Shown in pieces: positions 29,785 through 37,582 of a stretch of DNA of 64,000 nt. The DNA is from a virus. The stretch lies in the IMG/VR virus record IMGVR_UViG_3300035703_000061, positions 1 to 64,000 of that record, one strand, 5' to 3'. The translations under genes and the position numbers were made by a program. Each line of letters opens with the position of its first letter. Position 1 is the stretch's first letter. Below the pieces are notes generated by a model. The model was not told the origin of the DNA. It saw only the letters and a program-made list of their open reading frames with translations, and searched no databases.

Positions 29785-31008
29785 ATGGCTCGGATTCTTT
29801 ATTGTGGCGATGCGTTTGTAGAGACAGGCTTTGGGCGAGTGGCGCAATATTTGCTTCCTGCATTGGCAGAAGAGCATGAAGTGGCAGTATTAGCAGTTAA
29901 CTACCATGGAGACCCCTGTCCGGAAGCGAAGAACTATACGGTTTATCCTGCCATGCTGCATGGCAATGATCCGTTTGGCTCCCATCGCATTACAGGCGTC
30001 ATTCAAGCCTTCAAGCCGGATCTTGTATGGGTGACTAATGACATCTGGATTGCCTTGCAACTATGGGAAAGGGCAAAACCATTGAAGGAGCAGCTTGGCT
30101 TCAAATGGTTTGTCTACACTCCCATTGATTCTTACGGCTTGTTTCCAGACCTGGCTAAGCCCATGATGGAATGGGATGGTCTTGCCACTTATACGGAATT
30201 CGCTAAGAAAGAGCTTGAGCTAATGGGCTACACAAAGCCCGTGCGCATTATTGGACATGGCACCGACTTTACGAAATTCTTTCCAATGGACAAGGAAGAA
30301 TGTCGCAAAAAGCTTGGCGTGCCAGATGATGTGTTCGTCGTGTTCAATGGCAACAGGAACCAACCGCGCAAGCGCATTGACTTAACAATTAAGGCGTTCA
30401 TCAAATTTGCCAAAGACAAGGACGACGCTCGCCTATGGCTCAATATGGGCAGTAAGGATTTGGGATGGGAATTGGTGCCGCTCTTTAAACGAGTGGCACG
30501 TGACGAAGGCTTCGATCCCACTAGCAAGCTTATTTTGACGAGCCCGCACTTCTCGGTTGATAACTGCCTTCCCGTTGAGCAGCTTAATCAAGTGTATAAC
30601 GCTGCCGATATTGGCATTAACACTTGCATTGGTGAGGGATGGGGCTTGGTCAATTCAGAGCATGGCGCCACTGGCGTGGCGCAAGTGGTTCCTGACCATA
30701 CAAGCCTGGCTGAAATCTTTGATGAGATGCCTCGCATTGAATGCAATGCCAGCGAAACTGATAGGAACTATGGCTTAGAGCGCTTGCTTCCAGATCCTGA
30801 ATGCGCCGCAAATATTCTCACTTACTACTACGAGAACCGCGACATTCTGAAGCAGCATGGACAATGGTGCTACAAACGCCTCCATGAAGAACCGTTTACA
30901 TGGCCCTACATTCAGCAGCAGCTTAAAGATGCAGTGAACGAAACGCTTGCTGCTAAGCCTGCAGAGCCTGAATTTAAGGGCTTTGGTACTCCCGCCAAGA
31001 TTGTTTGA
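29785..31008 (+). CDS. GT4-family glycosyltransferase (GT-B fold)
   Basis: 407 residues. N-terminal Rossmann half with 'GDAFVETGFGRVAQYLLPAL'; C-terminal donor-binding half with 'VVFNGNRNQPRKRIDLTIKA' and the E-x7-E motif of family GT4 (E284 and E292 in 'GEGWGLVNSEHGATG'). These retaining enzymes transfer a sugar from a nucleotide donor to a growing glycan or to protein. Ends close to the next glycosyltransferase start (ATG six bases after the stop). Confidence 0.85.
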   Translation: MARILYCGDAFVETGFGRVAQYLLPALAEEHEVAVLAVNYHGDPCPEAKNYTVYPAMLHGNDPFGSHRITGVIQAFKPDLVWVTNDIWIALQLWERAKPLKEQLGFKWFVYTPIDSYGLFPDLAKPMMEWDGLATYTEFAKKELELMGYTKPVRIIGHGTDFTKFFPMDKEECRKKLGVPDDVFVVFNGNRNQPRKRIDLTIKAFIKFAKDKDDARLWLNMGSKDLGWELVPLFKRVARDEGFDPTSKLILTSPHFSVDNCLPVEQLNQVYNAADIGINTCIGEGWGLVNSEHGATGVAQVVPDHTSLAEIFDEMPRIECNASETDRNYGLERLLPDPECAANILTYYYENRDILKQHGQWCYKRLHEEPFTWPYIQQQLKDAVNETLAAKPAEPEFKGFGTPAKIV

Positions 31009-31013
31009 TTGCC

Positions 31014-31730
31014 ATGCAGATTTCACAAATCTTTCTTTCTACTGACCCAGCAGAAAAGCTGAGTCCATTTCTCAAGCATGCCACGGGAACTATTGACGCA
31101 TGCTTCCCCGATGCTGAGCATGTCATTTACAACAGCGATACGCTTCGTTCTTTCATCGCCGAGAACTATGAAGAGGAAGTGGTGTGGGCATATGATTGCT
31201 TGGCGCCATTCTCTTACAAGGCGGATCTTGGTCGATTCTGCTTGCTGAATAAACTTGGAGGCTGGTATTTTGATATTGGCGTGAGGGCCTTTAATGCAGT
31301 GGATCTTGGTGATCGCATTGAATTTTTGGCTTTCCGTGATATTCAACGCTTTAGCTACACAAGCTGGGCCTGTGCCACAACTGTGCTCTATTCCAAGCCA
31401 GACAATGCAGCGCTGCAAACTGCCATTGACATGATTGTGGCTAATTGTATTCAGCAATACTATGGCATCACGCCATTGTGCCCCACTGGTCCTACGCTTT
31501 TAGGCAAAGCTCTTGCTGTAAATGGCAGCCAAGCTAACTTTGTCTATGGTGATTATCTTGAGTTGACGCCGACGCACGGTCAGAAGAACCGAGCGTTCGT
31601 GCTTCCTGATGGCACGATTATGGCCTGGAGCAAGCCTGCAGGAGGCGGTGATCTCACTGGGCTTGGTGCTAGGGGCGTGAACAATTACAACGAACTGTGG
31701 GCTGCGAGGAAAGTCTATGCAACCGTCTGA
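31014..31730 (+). CDS. GT32-type (capsular polysaccharide) glycosyltransferase
   Basis: 238 residues from ATG 31014. 'FSYKADLGRFCLLNKLGG' followed by 'WYFDIGV' is the GT32/DXD-family signature (D71, R74, D87). The second Asp of the DXD motif is glycine (D87-I-G89), so metal binding may differ. C-terminal part has 'CPTGPTLLGKAL', also typical. It probably adds a hexose or hexosamine. The next gene overlaps its end by 14 bases. Confidence 0.75.
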   Translation: MQISQIFLSTDPAEKLSPFLKHATGTIDACFPDAEHVIYNSDTLRSFIAENYEEEVVWAYDCLAPFSYKADLGRFCLLNKLGGWYFDIGVRAFNAVDLGDRIEFLAFRDIQRFSYTSWACATTVLYSKPDNAALQTAIDMIVANCIQQYYGITPLCPTGPTLLGKALAVNGSQANFVYGDYLELTPTHGQKNRAFVLPDGTIMAWSKPAGGGDLTGLGARGVNNYNELWAARKVYATV

Positions 31731-32433
31731 CTACACTATTTATGCCGTGTGCATTCCCGGCGAGAAAGTGAGGTATGAAGCTCGCTCTCGCATCGTTCCC
31801 ATTATGGGAGGAGCATATGCCTTGTCTAATGAGGAGCGTGAAACGCTCCGTGCGCAAGGTTATGTGTTTGACGATGAGAATGCTTCTCTTTCCACTCGCA
31901 ATAGTCGATGGGGAGAATTGTCCTGTATTTCTTGGATGATTCTCAATGCCAATGAGAAGAACATTGGCAACGCACAGTACAGGCGCAATTGGTTGGAGCC
32001 AAATGATCAATGGTACGACGAAAATACCTTGTACTTTCCAGAGCCTGCATTGTTTAATTGCACACTTGAGCAGCAGTTCTATGGTGGACATTCCGCTTTT
32101 GACGCCCCTGCGATCACCAGGGAAATTGCGGATTCAGGAAGCTGGATCTTTTCAAGACAAGAAATTGATGCCATTTGGAAGCAGAATAGCTTTATCGGCT
32201 GCAACATGGCCAGAGGAGGCAATGTTCAATACAAGCAATTTATGAGCGCACTATTCGTTGCATTGGCTCCTATTTGGCACAAGCACGAGGAGCAGTTTCT
32301 TCGCATTGGAGGCTATGACAAGCGGGCGTTAGCTTTTATTGCTGAACGCCTTATTACTGGCATGGTTTTGTATCGTGACAAACTTTTTCCAGGCATGAAT
32401 ATTGCCACTGCTCCTATAGGATTCATCCATTGA
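31717..32433 (+). CDS. DUF4422-like glycosyltransferase
   Basis: 238 residues. 'SRWGELSCISWMILNA' followed by 'IGNAQYRRNWLE' resembles the DUF4422 pattern in which the enzyme's 'E-L-x-x-x-Y' and 'G-x-x-x-Y-R-R' segments occur in order. Members sit in capsule and LPS loci. Last gene of the sugar cassette, ending two bases before the next frame's ATG. Confidence 0.65.
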   Translation: MQPSDYTIYAVCIPGEKVRYEARSRIVPIMGGAYALSNEERETLRAQGYVFDDENASLSTRNSRWGELSCISWMILNANEKNIGNAQYRRNWLEPNDQWYDENTLYFPEPALFNCTLEQQFYGGHSAFDAPAITREIADSGSWIFSRQEIDAIWKQNSFIGCNMARGGNVQYKQFMSALFVALAPIWHKHEEQFLRIGGYDKRALAFIAERLITGMVLYRDKLFPGMNIATAPIGFIH

Positions 32434-32435
32434 TT

Positions 32436-32729
32436 ATGCTTAAGAAAAGCATTTTGACCATGACTAAGAAGGAGAAGCAGGCAAAAATTGCTCGTGTTTT
32501 GCGCGAGTTTAAAGCTGGAAAGCTCAAAGGAAGCGACAAAAAGCCTATAACAAATCGTCGCCAAGCAATTGCCATCGCCCTCTCCGAAGCCGGTATGTCA
32601 ATGAAAGGCAAAAGCGATGCTTACATTGATGCCTACATTGATACCATGATGTGCATGGAAGTAGAGGAGCCCGAGGAAGAGAATGGTATGGAAGAGGAAA
32701 TGGATGGGAGCTGCGGAAAAAAGCGCTGA
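32436..32729 (+). CDS. DUF6496-like small protein; zero-frame product of a frameshift pair
   Basis: 97 residues from ATG 32436 (a second ATG at 32460 would start 'MTKKEKQAKIARVLREF'). The core 'RRQAIAIALSEAGMSMKG' is a known small phage/bacterial motif of unknown function. The acidic tail ends 'MDGSCGKKR' at TGA 32727. The last codons contain the slippery heptamer A_AAA_AAG (32717-32723) in the correct phase, so some ribosomes should shift to -1 and continue to 33076. Confidence 0.7.
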   Translation: MLKKSILTMTKKEKQAKIARVLREFKAGKLKGSDKKPITNRRQAIAIALSEAGMSMKGKSDAYIDAYIDTMMCMEVEEPEEENGMEEEMDGSCGKKR

Positions 32730-33076
32730 GGGGAGACGCTGAAAGCTTCTCCCCTCCTGCTGCTGTAAGGAGTGCCGCTCGTCGTGGTTTAGAACTACGC
32801 AAGAAGCACGGCAAAGGCGGCTTGACGACGCAGGAGGCGGGGAAGCAGGGCATTGGTAGCGGAGTGGCTAGGGCTACAAGCTTGGCAAATGGAGAGAAAG
32901 TGAGCTACGCCACCATCAAGAGAATGGCAGCGTTTTTTTCTCGCCATCGAAAGAATAAAAGTGGTGGAGAAGATGATGCAGGGCGAATCGCATGGCTGCT
33001 CTGGGGATCAGACGCAGGAGAGTCTTGGGCTCGACGCATCATTAAAATGGTGGAAAGTCGAAATAAAGACCAATGA
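32436..33076 (+). CDS. Predicted -1 frameshift fusion, 213 aa
   Basis: Reads 96 codons in frame zero to AAG 32721-32723, slips back one base, and continues 'ALRGDAESFSPPAAVRSAAR' to the stop at 33076. The second part (117 residues) is a conserved phage domain: 'LRKKHGKGGLTTQEAG', 'VSYATIKRMAAFFSRH' and 'DAGRIAWLLWGSDAGESWAR'. The in-frame open stretch before 32723 in the -1 frame looks non-coding, and no ATG sits at the domain boundary, so frameshifting is the natural way to make it. The location next to portal and protease genes suggests a structural or assembly role; the biochemical function is unknown. Confidence 0.7.
32717..32756 (+). promoter_or_regulatory. Programmed -1 ribosomal frameshift signal
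   Basis: Slippery A_AAA_AAG (32717-32723), a four-base spacer CGCT, then a perfect 9-bp stem GAGGGGAGA (32728-32736) / TCTCCCCTC (32748-32756) with an 11-base loop. The stop codon TGA of frame zero (32727-32729) lies at the foot of the stem. Purine-rich GAGG-type sequence upstream (32680-32710) could act like a stimulatory Shine-Dalgarno. The heptamer is the same as in E. coli dnaX. Confidence 0.8.
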
Positions 33077-33387
33077 GCGAATACGTGCGCGTTATCGAAC
33101 AAGAAGACGAAGGCATTGGTCTAATGCAGGCTTTGTCCATTCTTTCCGCCAACGAACATCGCAACACTTCACGCTGGGAGCTTGTTGAAAAGCAATGCTT
33201 CAAGAATGGCCGTCTCGACGAAACTCACATCTATGTGATGAGTGTTTACGACAAGCCTGATCCTCATTTTGATCCAACAAAATTCCTCACTTTTGAAATT
33301 GAGGCAATGGCGAAGTCATATATTATGGAAGGCATTGAGGATCAACTACGCGACCTTCGTGGCGATGATGATGACGAAGAGGATTAA
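33073..33387 (+). CDS. Hypothetical acidic protein, 104 aa
   Basis: Coupled to the fusion gene (ATG overlaps its TGA). Soluble alpha/beta protein with a strongly acidic C-terminus ('LRGDDDDEED'). Its stop overlaps the 3' end of the XRE gene by four bases. No family recognised. Confidence 0.6.
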   Translation: MSEYVRVIEQEDEGIGLMQALSILSANEHRNTSRWELVEKQCFKNGRLDETHIYVMSVYDKPDPHFDPTKFLTFEIEAMAKSYIMEGIEDQLRDLRGDDDDEED

Positions 33388-33668
33388 TCGCGCTTCGCAT
33401 TAAGAATGAACGATGGGTAGCCCATCAGCCACAGCACGCTAATTCCATAGAGTCCACTGAGAGTGCGAATTTGCACGCAGTCAGGAGCGAGTTCTGCACG
33501 TTCCATTCGAGAATAAGAACTCTGACTTGTATGCAAAGCTTCCGCTACATTCTTCTGTGAAAGCCCGCTGTTAAGGCGGGCTTCTTTAATGCGAGAAGCA
33601 ATGAGAAGACGAGCCTGCTGATGAGGCATTTTAAGCACATCGGCATTGCTCTTCTTAAGGAACATCAT
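33384..33668 (-). CDS. XRE-family transcriptional regulator
   Basis: 94 residues. A helix-turn-helix of the Cro/CI type ('RIKEARLNSGLSQKNVAEAL' then 'TSQSSYSRMERAEL') is followed by 'LSGLYGISVLWLMGY', the usual helix 5 region of XRE proteins. It is transcribed away from the protease/capsid operon. The 62-base divergent gap holds a 17-bp palindrome over a TATAAT box, so it most likely represses or tunes the head operon and perhaps itself. A lone repressor inside the late genes is unusual, and no integrase accompanies it here. Confidence 0.8.
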   Translation of the reverse strand: MMFLKKSNADVLKMPHQQARLLIASRIKEARLNSGLSQKNVAEALHTSQSSYSRMERAELAPDCVQIRTLSGLYGISVLWLMGYPSFILNAKRD

Positions 33669-33696
33669 TTTCTAGTCAGTTCTGAATAGTTGTTTT

Positions 33697-33716
33697 TATA
33701 ATAAACTAAGTTTATT
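33697..33716 (+). promoter_or_regulatory. TATAAT box with overlapping 17-bp operator palindrome
   Basis: TATAAT at 33697-33702; AATAAACTAAGTTTATT at 33700-33716 is palindromic about one central base. It lies 15 bases before the protease ATG. No clear -35 hexamer is present at the usual spacing, so activation or an extended contact may be needed. Confidence 0.6.
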
Positions 33717-33730
33717 AGTAAAGTGAGTAT

Positions 33731-34924
33731 ATGAGCACCGCATCTTGTCGCTACGATTTCTCGCCCATTGAGAAATATGAGGTGACGCCCGAAGGTTACC
33801 TTCGGGCTTGGGCCTCGATTGCTCGCACTGGCATTCAGCTCTACACAGATGCTGATGGCTCAGTGCGTCGTGAATACAGGCCTGAAGAAGAAGTGGCCTC
33901 TCCCGCGAGCCTAGCCTCTTTTGCTGGCAAGGCCGTAACCGCCGAACATCCGCCCGTTCTTCTAGATGCTGACAATACTAAAGACTACCAAGTAGGATTT
34001 AGCGGCACTGAAGTGGTGTATGACAATGGTTTTGTCAAGGCTGTGATGACAATCACGGACCAAGATGCCATTGATCGTATTATGCGCGGCGATGCTCGTG
34101 AAGTTAGCGCTGGCTACAGGGTTAATTATGATCCAACGCCAGGCGTTACCGATAGCGGTGAGCATTACGACGGCATCCAAAAGGAAATCGTTGGAAATCA
34201 CATCGCCGTTGTTCGACGGGGCCGTGCTGGCCCACAGGTGAAGCTCCATCTTGATCGTCAAGATGCCGCCGATCCATCTTTAATTCAAAACACCGAGGAA
34301 CGTCTTATGACTGCAAAAGTCGTATTCGACGGCGCCGAGTTTGAGGTGAGCGAGAGCGTTGCTCTTGCGATCACCAAAGAACGGGAAGATGGCCGTATGT
34401 CCTATGAGGACATGAAGAAGAAGTACGATGGTATGGTGGCCGAAGCTTCCAAAATGAAGGAAGAAATGGACGCCATGGAAAAGGAAATGAAGGGCAAGTG
34501 CGATTCCGCTGAGGGTCGTGCTGATGCTCTGGCAGAACAAGTTGAAGAACTGACTGCTGAACTGGCTGCCGCCAAGGAGATCAACCTTGATTCCATGGTG
34601 GAAGAGCGTGTGGCTCTCATCGAGAAGGCTAAGCCTGTTCTTGATGCTGCTTATGCTTTCGCTGGCAAAACTGCCCGTGAAGTGATGGTTGATTCCATCA
34701 AAGCAGTGCGTGGCGATGAGCTTGATCTTTCTGAGAAGAGCGACGACTACGTACAGGCAATGTTTGACACCCTTTCTGAGGGTCGCAAAGATTCTGCCAC
34801 CACTGACGAGCTGCGCAAAGCCGTAGCTTCCATTGCTTCTCCGAAGTCTGCACCTTCGTCCTATATGGACATGCTGCAGAATGCTTGGAAGAAGCCCCTT
34901 TCCATCTCCAAGGAGGCTAAGTAA
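33731..34924 (+). CDS. Prohead protease/scaffold fusion (DUF2213 type)
   Basis: 397 residues. The N-terminal ~190 residues form the protease part, with 'VTAEHPP', 'DAREVSAGYRVNYD' and 'GNHIAVVRRGRAG' (candidate catalytic His in the first, Ser in the second). The C-terminal part (about 220-300) is a long coiled coil rich in Glu, Lys and Met, as expected of an internal scaffold, followed by a helical tail. The protease cleaves the scaffold during head maturation. The operator-like palindrome and XRE gene lie directly upstream; the decoration gene follows after a strong AAGGAGG ribosome site. Confidence 0.85.
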   Translation: MSTASCRYDFSPIEKYEVTPEGYLRAWASIARTGIQLYTDADGSVRREYRPEEEVASPASLASFAGKAVTAEHPPVLLDADNTKDYQVGFSGTEVVYDNGFVKAVMTITDQDAIDRIMRGDAREVSAGYRVNYDPTPGVTDSGEHYDGIQKEIVGNHIAVVRRGRAGPQVKLHLDRQDAADPSLIQNTEERLMTAKVVFDGAEFEVSESVALAITKEREDGRMSYEDMKKKYDGMVAEASKMKEEMDAMEKEMKGKCDSAEGRADALAEQVEELTAELAAAKEINLDSMVEERVALIEKAKPVLDAAYAFAGKTAREVMVDSIKAVRGDELDLSEKSDDYVQAMFDTLSEGRKDSATTDELRKAVASIASPKSAPSSYMDMLQNAWKKPLSISKEAK

Positions 34925-34926
34925 TT

Positions 34927-35487
34927 ATGGCCGTAACTTTCTCTGCTTCGGGCACTGCCTCCGCTGGCGGCGTGCAACAGGCTTATAGCCTGCAGCACAA
35001 TGCACTGCTGGAAGGTCAACTGTCTGACATCCGCGACAACACTATCACCACTCGGCTTAACGAGACCGGCGCTGTTATTCCTTTCGGCAATCTTGTCGTT
35101 TACAACACTGCTGGTACCGTTGCTAATTCTGCTACTACCATCTCTGGCGCTTCTGACACTGTGCTGGGCGTTAACGTCCTCACCTATGTTGATGAAACCG
35201 CTCTGGATGCAAATAGCCGGCCTGGCGTGAAGAACCAGCAAGCCATGAACGTGGCCAATGAAGGTGCAGTTGCTGTTTATGTGACTGGCGCTGTTACTCC
35301 CGCATCTCCCGTGCGCGTGCTGTATTCCGCTAGCGGCACTGGCAAGGTTGGTCAGTTCTCCCATGCTTTTGCATCGGGCAAAACTGTTCGCCTCGCTAAC
35401 GCTCGTTTCCTTACCTCCACGACTGGCAGCGGTCTCGCTGTTCTGGAGCTGAACGGTCCGAGCTTCACCCTCTCTGCTGATTCTTGA
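34927..35487 (+). CDS. Head decoration/cement protein
   Basis: 186 residues, low in charge and rich in Ala, Gly, Ser, Thr and Val, with alternating beta strands ('NLVVYNTAGTVANSATTISG', 'GAVAVYVTGAVTP'). Position between protease and major capsid gene, and composition, match DUF2190-like cement proteins that stabilise the head. Its ribosome site AAGGAGG (34910-34916) is ten bases before the ATG and among the strongest in the window, in line with high copy number. Confidence 0.75.
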   Translation: MAVTFSASGTASAGGVQQAYSLQHNALLEGQLSDIRDNTITTRLNETGAVIPFGNLVVYNTAGTVANSATTISGASDTVLGVNVLTYVDETALDANSRPGVKNQQAMNVANEGAVAVYVTGAVTPASPVRVLYSASGTGKVGQFSHAFASGKTVRLANARFLTSTTGSGLAVLELNGPSFTLSADS

Positions 35488-35503
35488 TAGGAGGCTCTTA
35501 AAA

Positions 35504-36412
35504 ATGTCTGAATTCCGTATGGATGATGCGGGCCTGTTCCTTGAGCGTCAGCTTGAGTACATTCGCCCCCAAGTCTTTGAAGTGCAGTATGCGGATATTA
35601 AATATCCCACTGTGCTGCCCGTTACTGCTGAAGCTGGTCCTGGCGCCCAGACCTTCACCTATCGCATCATGGACTCCACTGGTGAGTTCAAGCTGATTGC
35701 GGACGCTGCTGATGATCTGCCCCGTGCCGACATCAGCCAAGTGGAGAAGAGCATCAACATCCGTTCATTCGGTGGCAGCTTTGGCTACACCGTGCAAGAA
35801 CTGCGTGCTGCTCAAATGGCCAACATCGCTCTGGAGCAGCGTCGTGCTGCTGCCGTGCGTCGTGCCTATGAAGAGAAAGTGGAGAGCCTGGCTTTCTTCG
35901 GCGAAAGCTCTGTGGGTCTCGCTGGTTTCTTCAACAACTCCACTGTGGACGTTGTTGCTGCTGACAAGTGGTTCACCACTGCCGGCACCACTGCCCAGGA
36001 AATGCTGGAGCTGCTGAACTATGGCGTGACTGCCATCATCAACGGCTCGAAGATGAAGGAGCAGCCCGACACCATTCTGCTGTCCTACGCGGATTACAAC
36101 AAGATCAGCACCACTCGTAACTCCGATTCTTCGGACGTGACCGTGCTTGAGTACTTCCTGCGTACCAACCCCTACATCCGCAACGTTGAGCCCATCAACC
36201 AGTTGGAAGCTGACAACAGCCCGCTGAACACTGACCGTATGGTTGTGTACAAGCGTGATCCTGAGAAGGTGCAACTGCACATTCCTCAGCCTCTTGAGCT
36301 GTTCCCGCCCCAACAGCGTGGCCTGGAATTCATCGTTCCTGCTCACGCCCGCGTGGGTGGCGTTGCTCTTTACTATCCCAAGAGCATGATCTACGTGCAG
36401 GCATCTGCCTGA
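35504..36412 (+). CDS. Major capsid protein (DUF2184 type)
   Basis: 302 residues. 'YADIKYPTVLPV', 'FTYRIMDSTGEFKLIAD', 'FGGSFGYTVQELRAAQMANI' and 'RAAAVRRAYEEKVESLAFFG' are typical of DUF2184 HK97-fold major capsid proteins; the C-terminus carries 'LQ-LEL-PPQQRGLEF' and 'ARVGGVALYYPKSM'. Strong AGGAGG ribosome site nine bases before ATG. Codon use is visibly biased towards GC-ending codons compared with its neighbours, as expected of the most highly expressed gene. Confidence 0.92.
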   Translation: MSEFRMDDAGLFLERQLEYIRPQVFEVQYADIKYPTVLPVTAEAGPGAQTFTYRIMDSTGEFKLIADAADDLPRADISQVEKSINIRSFGGSFGYTVQELRAAQMANIALEQRRAAAVRRAYEEKVESLAFFGESSVGLAGFFNNSTVDVVAADKWFTTAGTTAQEMLELLNYGVTAIINGSKMKEQPDTILLSYADYNKISTTRNSDSSDVTVLEYFLRTNPYIRNVEPINQLEADNSPLNTDRMVVYKRDPEKVQLHIPQPLELFPPQQRGLEFIVPAHARVGGVALYYPKSMIYVQASA

Positions 36413-36468
36413 GGATAGTTAATCAAGAAGAGGGGCGTTAAGCTATTAGCAATTGTTTTTCTTGAACA

Positions 36469-36855
36469 ATGCTGATTGCTTATCGTCCCGAACTTGAAAA
36501 TCCCCCTCGTGATGCAGGGTTTGGCATTATCACCAAGAGCGGGCTCATTCAACTGACGCCTGGTCTTAATCAGGAAATTCCTGACGAAAAGTGGAAGGAA
36601 GCGAAGGAGAACGGCACTGTTAAAAAGCTTCTTGCTATTGGTGCCATTGAAGAAATGAAAGAACAAGTGATGGTAGAAGACCTGCCTGAGAATGTTCAAA
36701 GCCTTAGCGAACTTCCCCTTACGCAAGCCATTCGCGCCATTGAACTCATCCATGATCCAGATCGTCTGGCAGACTGGAAGAAGATTGAAGGGCGCATTCG
36801 CGTAAGGAATGCCATTGCAAAGCGCGTTGAAGCAATTCGTATTGGGAAAGCCTGA
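36469..36855 (+). CDS. Hypothetical head/connector protein, 128 aa
   Basis: Follows the capsid gene and precedes the DUF4054-like adaptor. N-terminal beta part ('GFGIITKSGLIQLTPG') and a helical C-terminus ('LTQAIRAIELIHDPDRLADW'). A head-closure or T4 gp13-like accessory role is possible; no certain family match. Confidence 0.55.
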   Translation: MLIAYRPELENPPRDAGFGIITKSGLIQLTPGLNQEIPDEKWKEAKENGTVKKLLAIGAIEEMKEQVMVEDLPENVQSLSELPLTQAIRAIELIHDPDRLADWKKIEGRIRVRNAIAKRVEAIRIGKA

Positions 36856-36857
36856 TT

Positions 36858-37169
36858 ATGGCAGTTACCTACGCAAGCTTTCTTGAGCGCTTCCCTGAAT
36901 TTAGCCCACATCCTTCTGGCATTGTTAATGGTGCCATTGCAGAAGCTTCTTACGATGCTTCTAGTGATGTGTTTGGGGATCAAACTGATAGGGCAGTCAA
37001 ATTCCTTGCTGCCCATATCATTGCCATTCAACTTGCTCAAATGGGCATTCAAATTGGTGCCACTGATGGCAAGGTATATGGTGAGGGGCTTGATGCCACT
37101 CAATACGGTCAGGAGTTTAAACGAATGACCAATAATCTTCCTCTTTCTTCTGTTGGGTTTGTGGTGTGA
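36858..37169 (+). CDS. Head-tail adaptor (DUF4054-like)
   Basis: 103 residues. 'FLERFPEF' at the N-terminus, a helix pair and 'AVKFLAAHIIAIQLAQMG' match the DUF4054/gp6-like adaptor family, which forms a ring beneath the portal. The next gene starts with GTG in a GTGA overlap with its stop. Confidence 0.7.
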   Translation: MAVTYASFLERFPEFSPHPSGIVNGAIAEASYDASSDVFGDQTDRAVKFLAAHIIAIQLAQMGIQIGATDGKVYGEGLDATQYGQEFKRMTNNLPLSSVGFVV

Positions 37170-37555
37170 GCAATTTTCTGGAGCCACTTGCAAATGCCAC
37201 TTTGGTGTTTAATGTGGCTTCGGGCTACGCTCTCGATAGTGAAACTGGCAACTATGTGCCAGTTTCTTCTGGCGTGACGTTTTACGCCACACTCAAGCAA
37301 AAGCAAAATCCACGGTACGACCAACTATTGGGGGCTGATCTGACTGCCGTCTACATGGAAGGCAGGATGACCAGTCCTCTTACTTTGTCTGGCATAACCG
37401 TTGGCGATAGTGCTAGGGCTACCATCAATGGAAGGGAAGGAAGGTTTGAGCTATTGCCGAATGAACAAATTGCTATTCACTATTGGCAGTTCTTAGGCAC
37501 ACCAATCAGGGGAATTTTTAGACTGATTGGCAAAGGAAGCGTGGACAACGCTTAA
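37166..37555 (+). CDS. Head closure-like protein, 129 aa
   Basis: GTG start. A beta-rich protein ('VTFYATLKQKQNPRYDQLLG', 'LTLSGITVGDSARATINGRE') resembling stopper or head-completion beta-barrels that seal the connector. Assigned from position between the adaptor and tail tube genes and from its predicted fold type. Confidence 0.55.
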   Translation: MSNFLEPLANATLVFNVASGYALDSETGNYVPVSSGVTFYATLKQKQNPRYDQLLGADLTAVYMEGRMTSPLTLSGITVGDSARATINGREGRFELLPNEQIAIHYWQFLGTPIRGIFRLIGKGSVDNA

Positions 37556-37582
37556 CCCTCTTCTTTCATTGAGGAATTTCTC

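Noticed and set aside
33384-33730. Temperate lysogeny module
   Set aside because: There is a single XRE gene within late genes, with no integrase, excisionase or antirepressor in the window.
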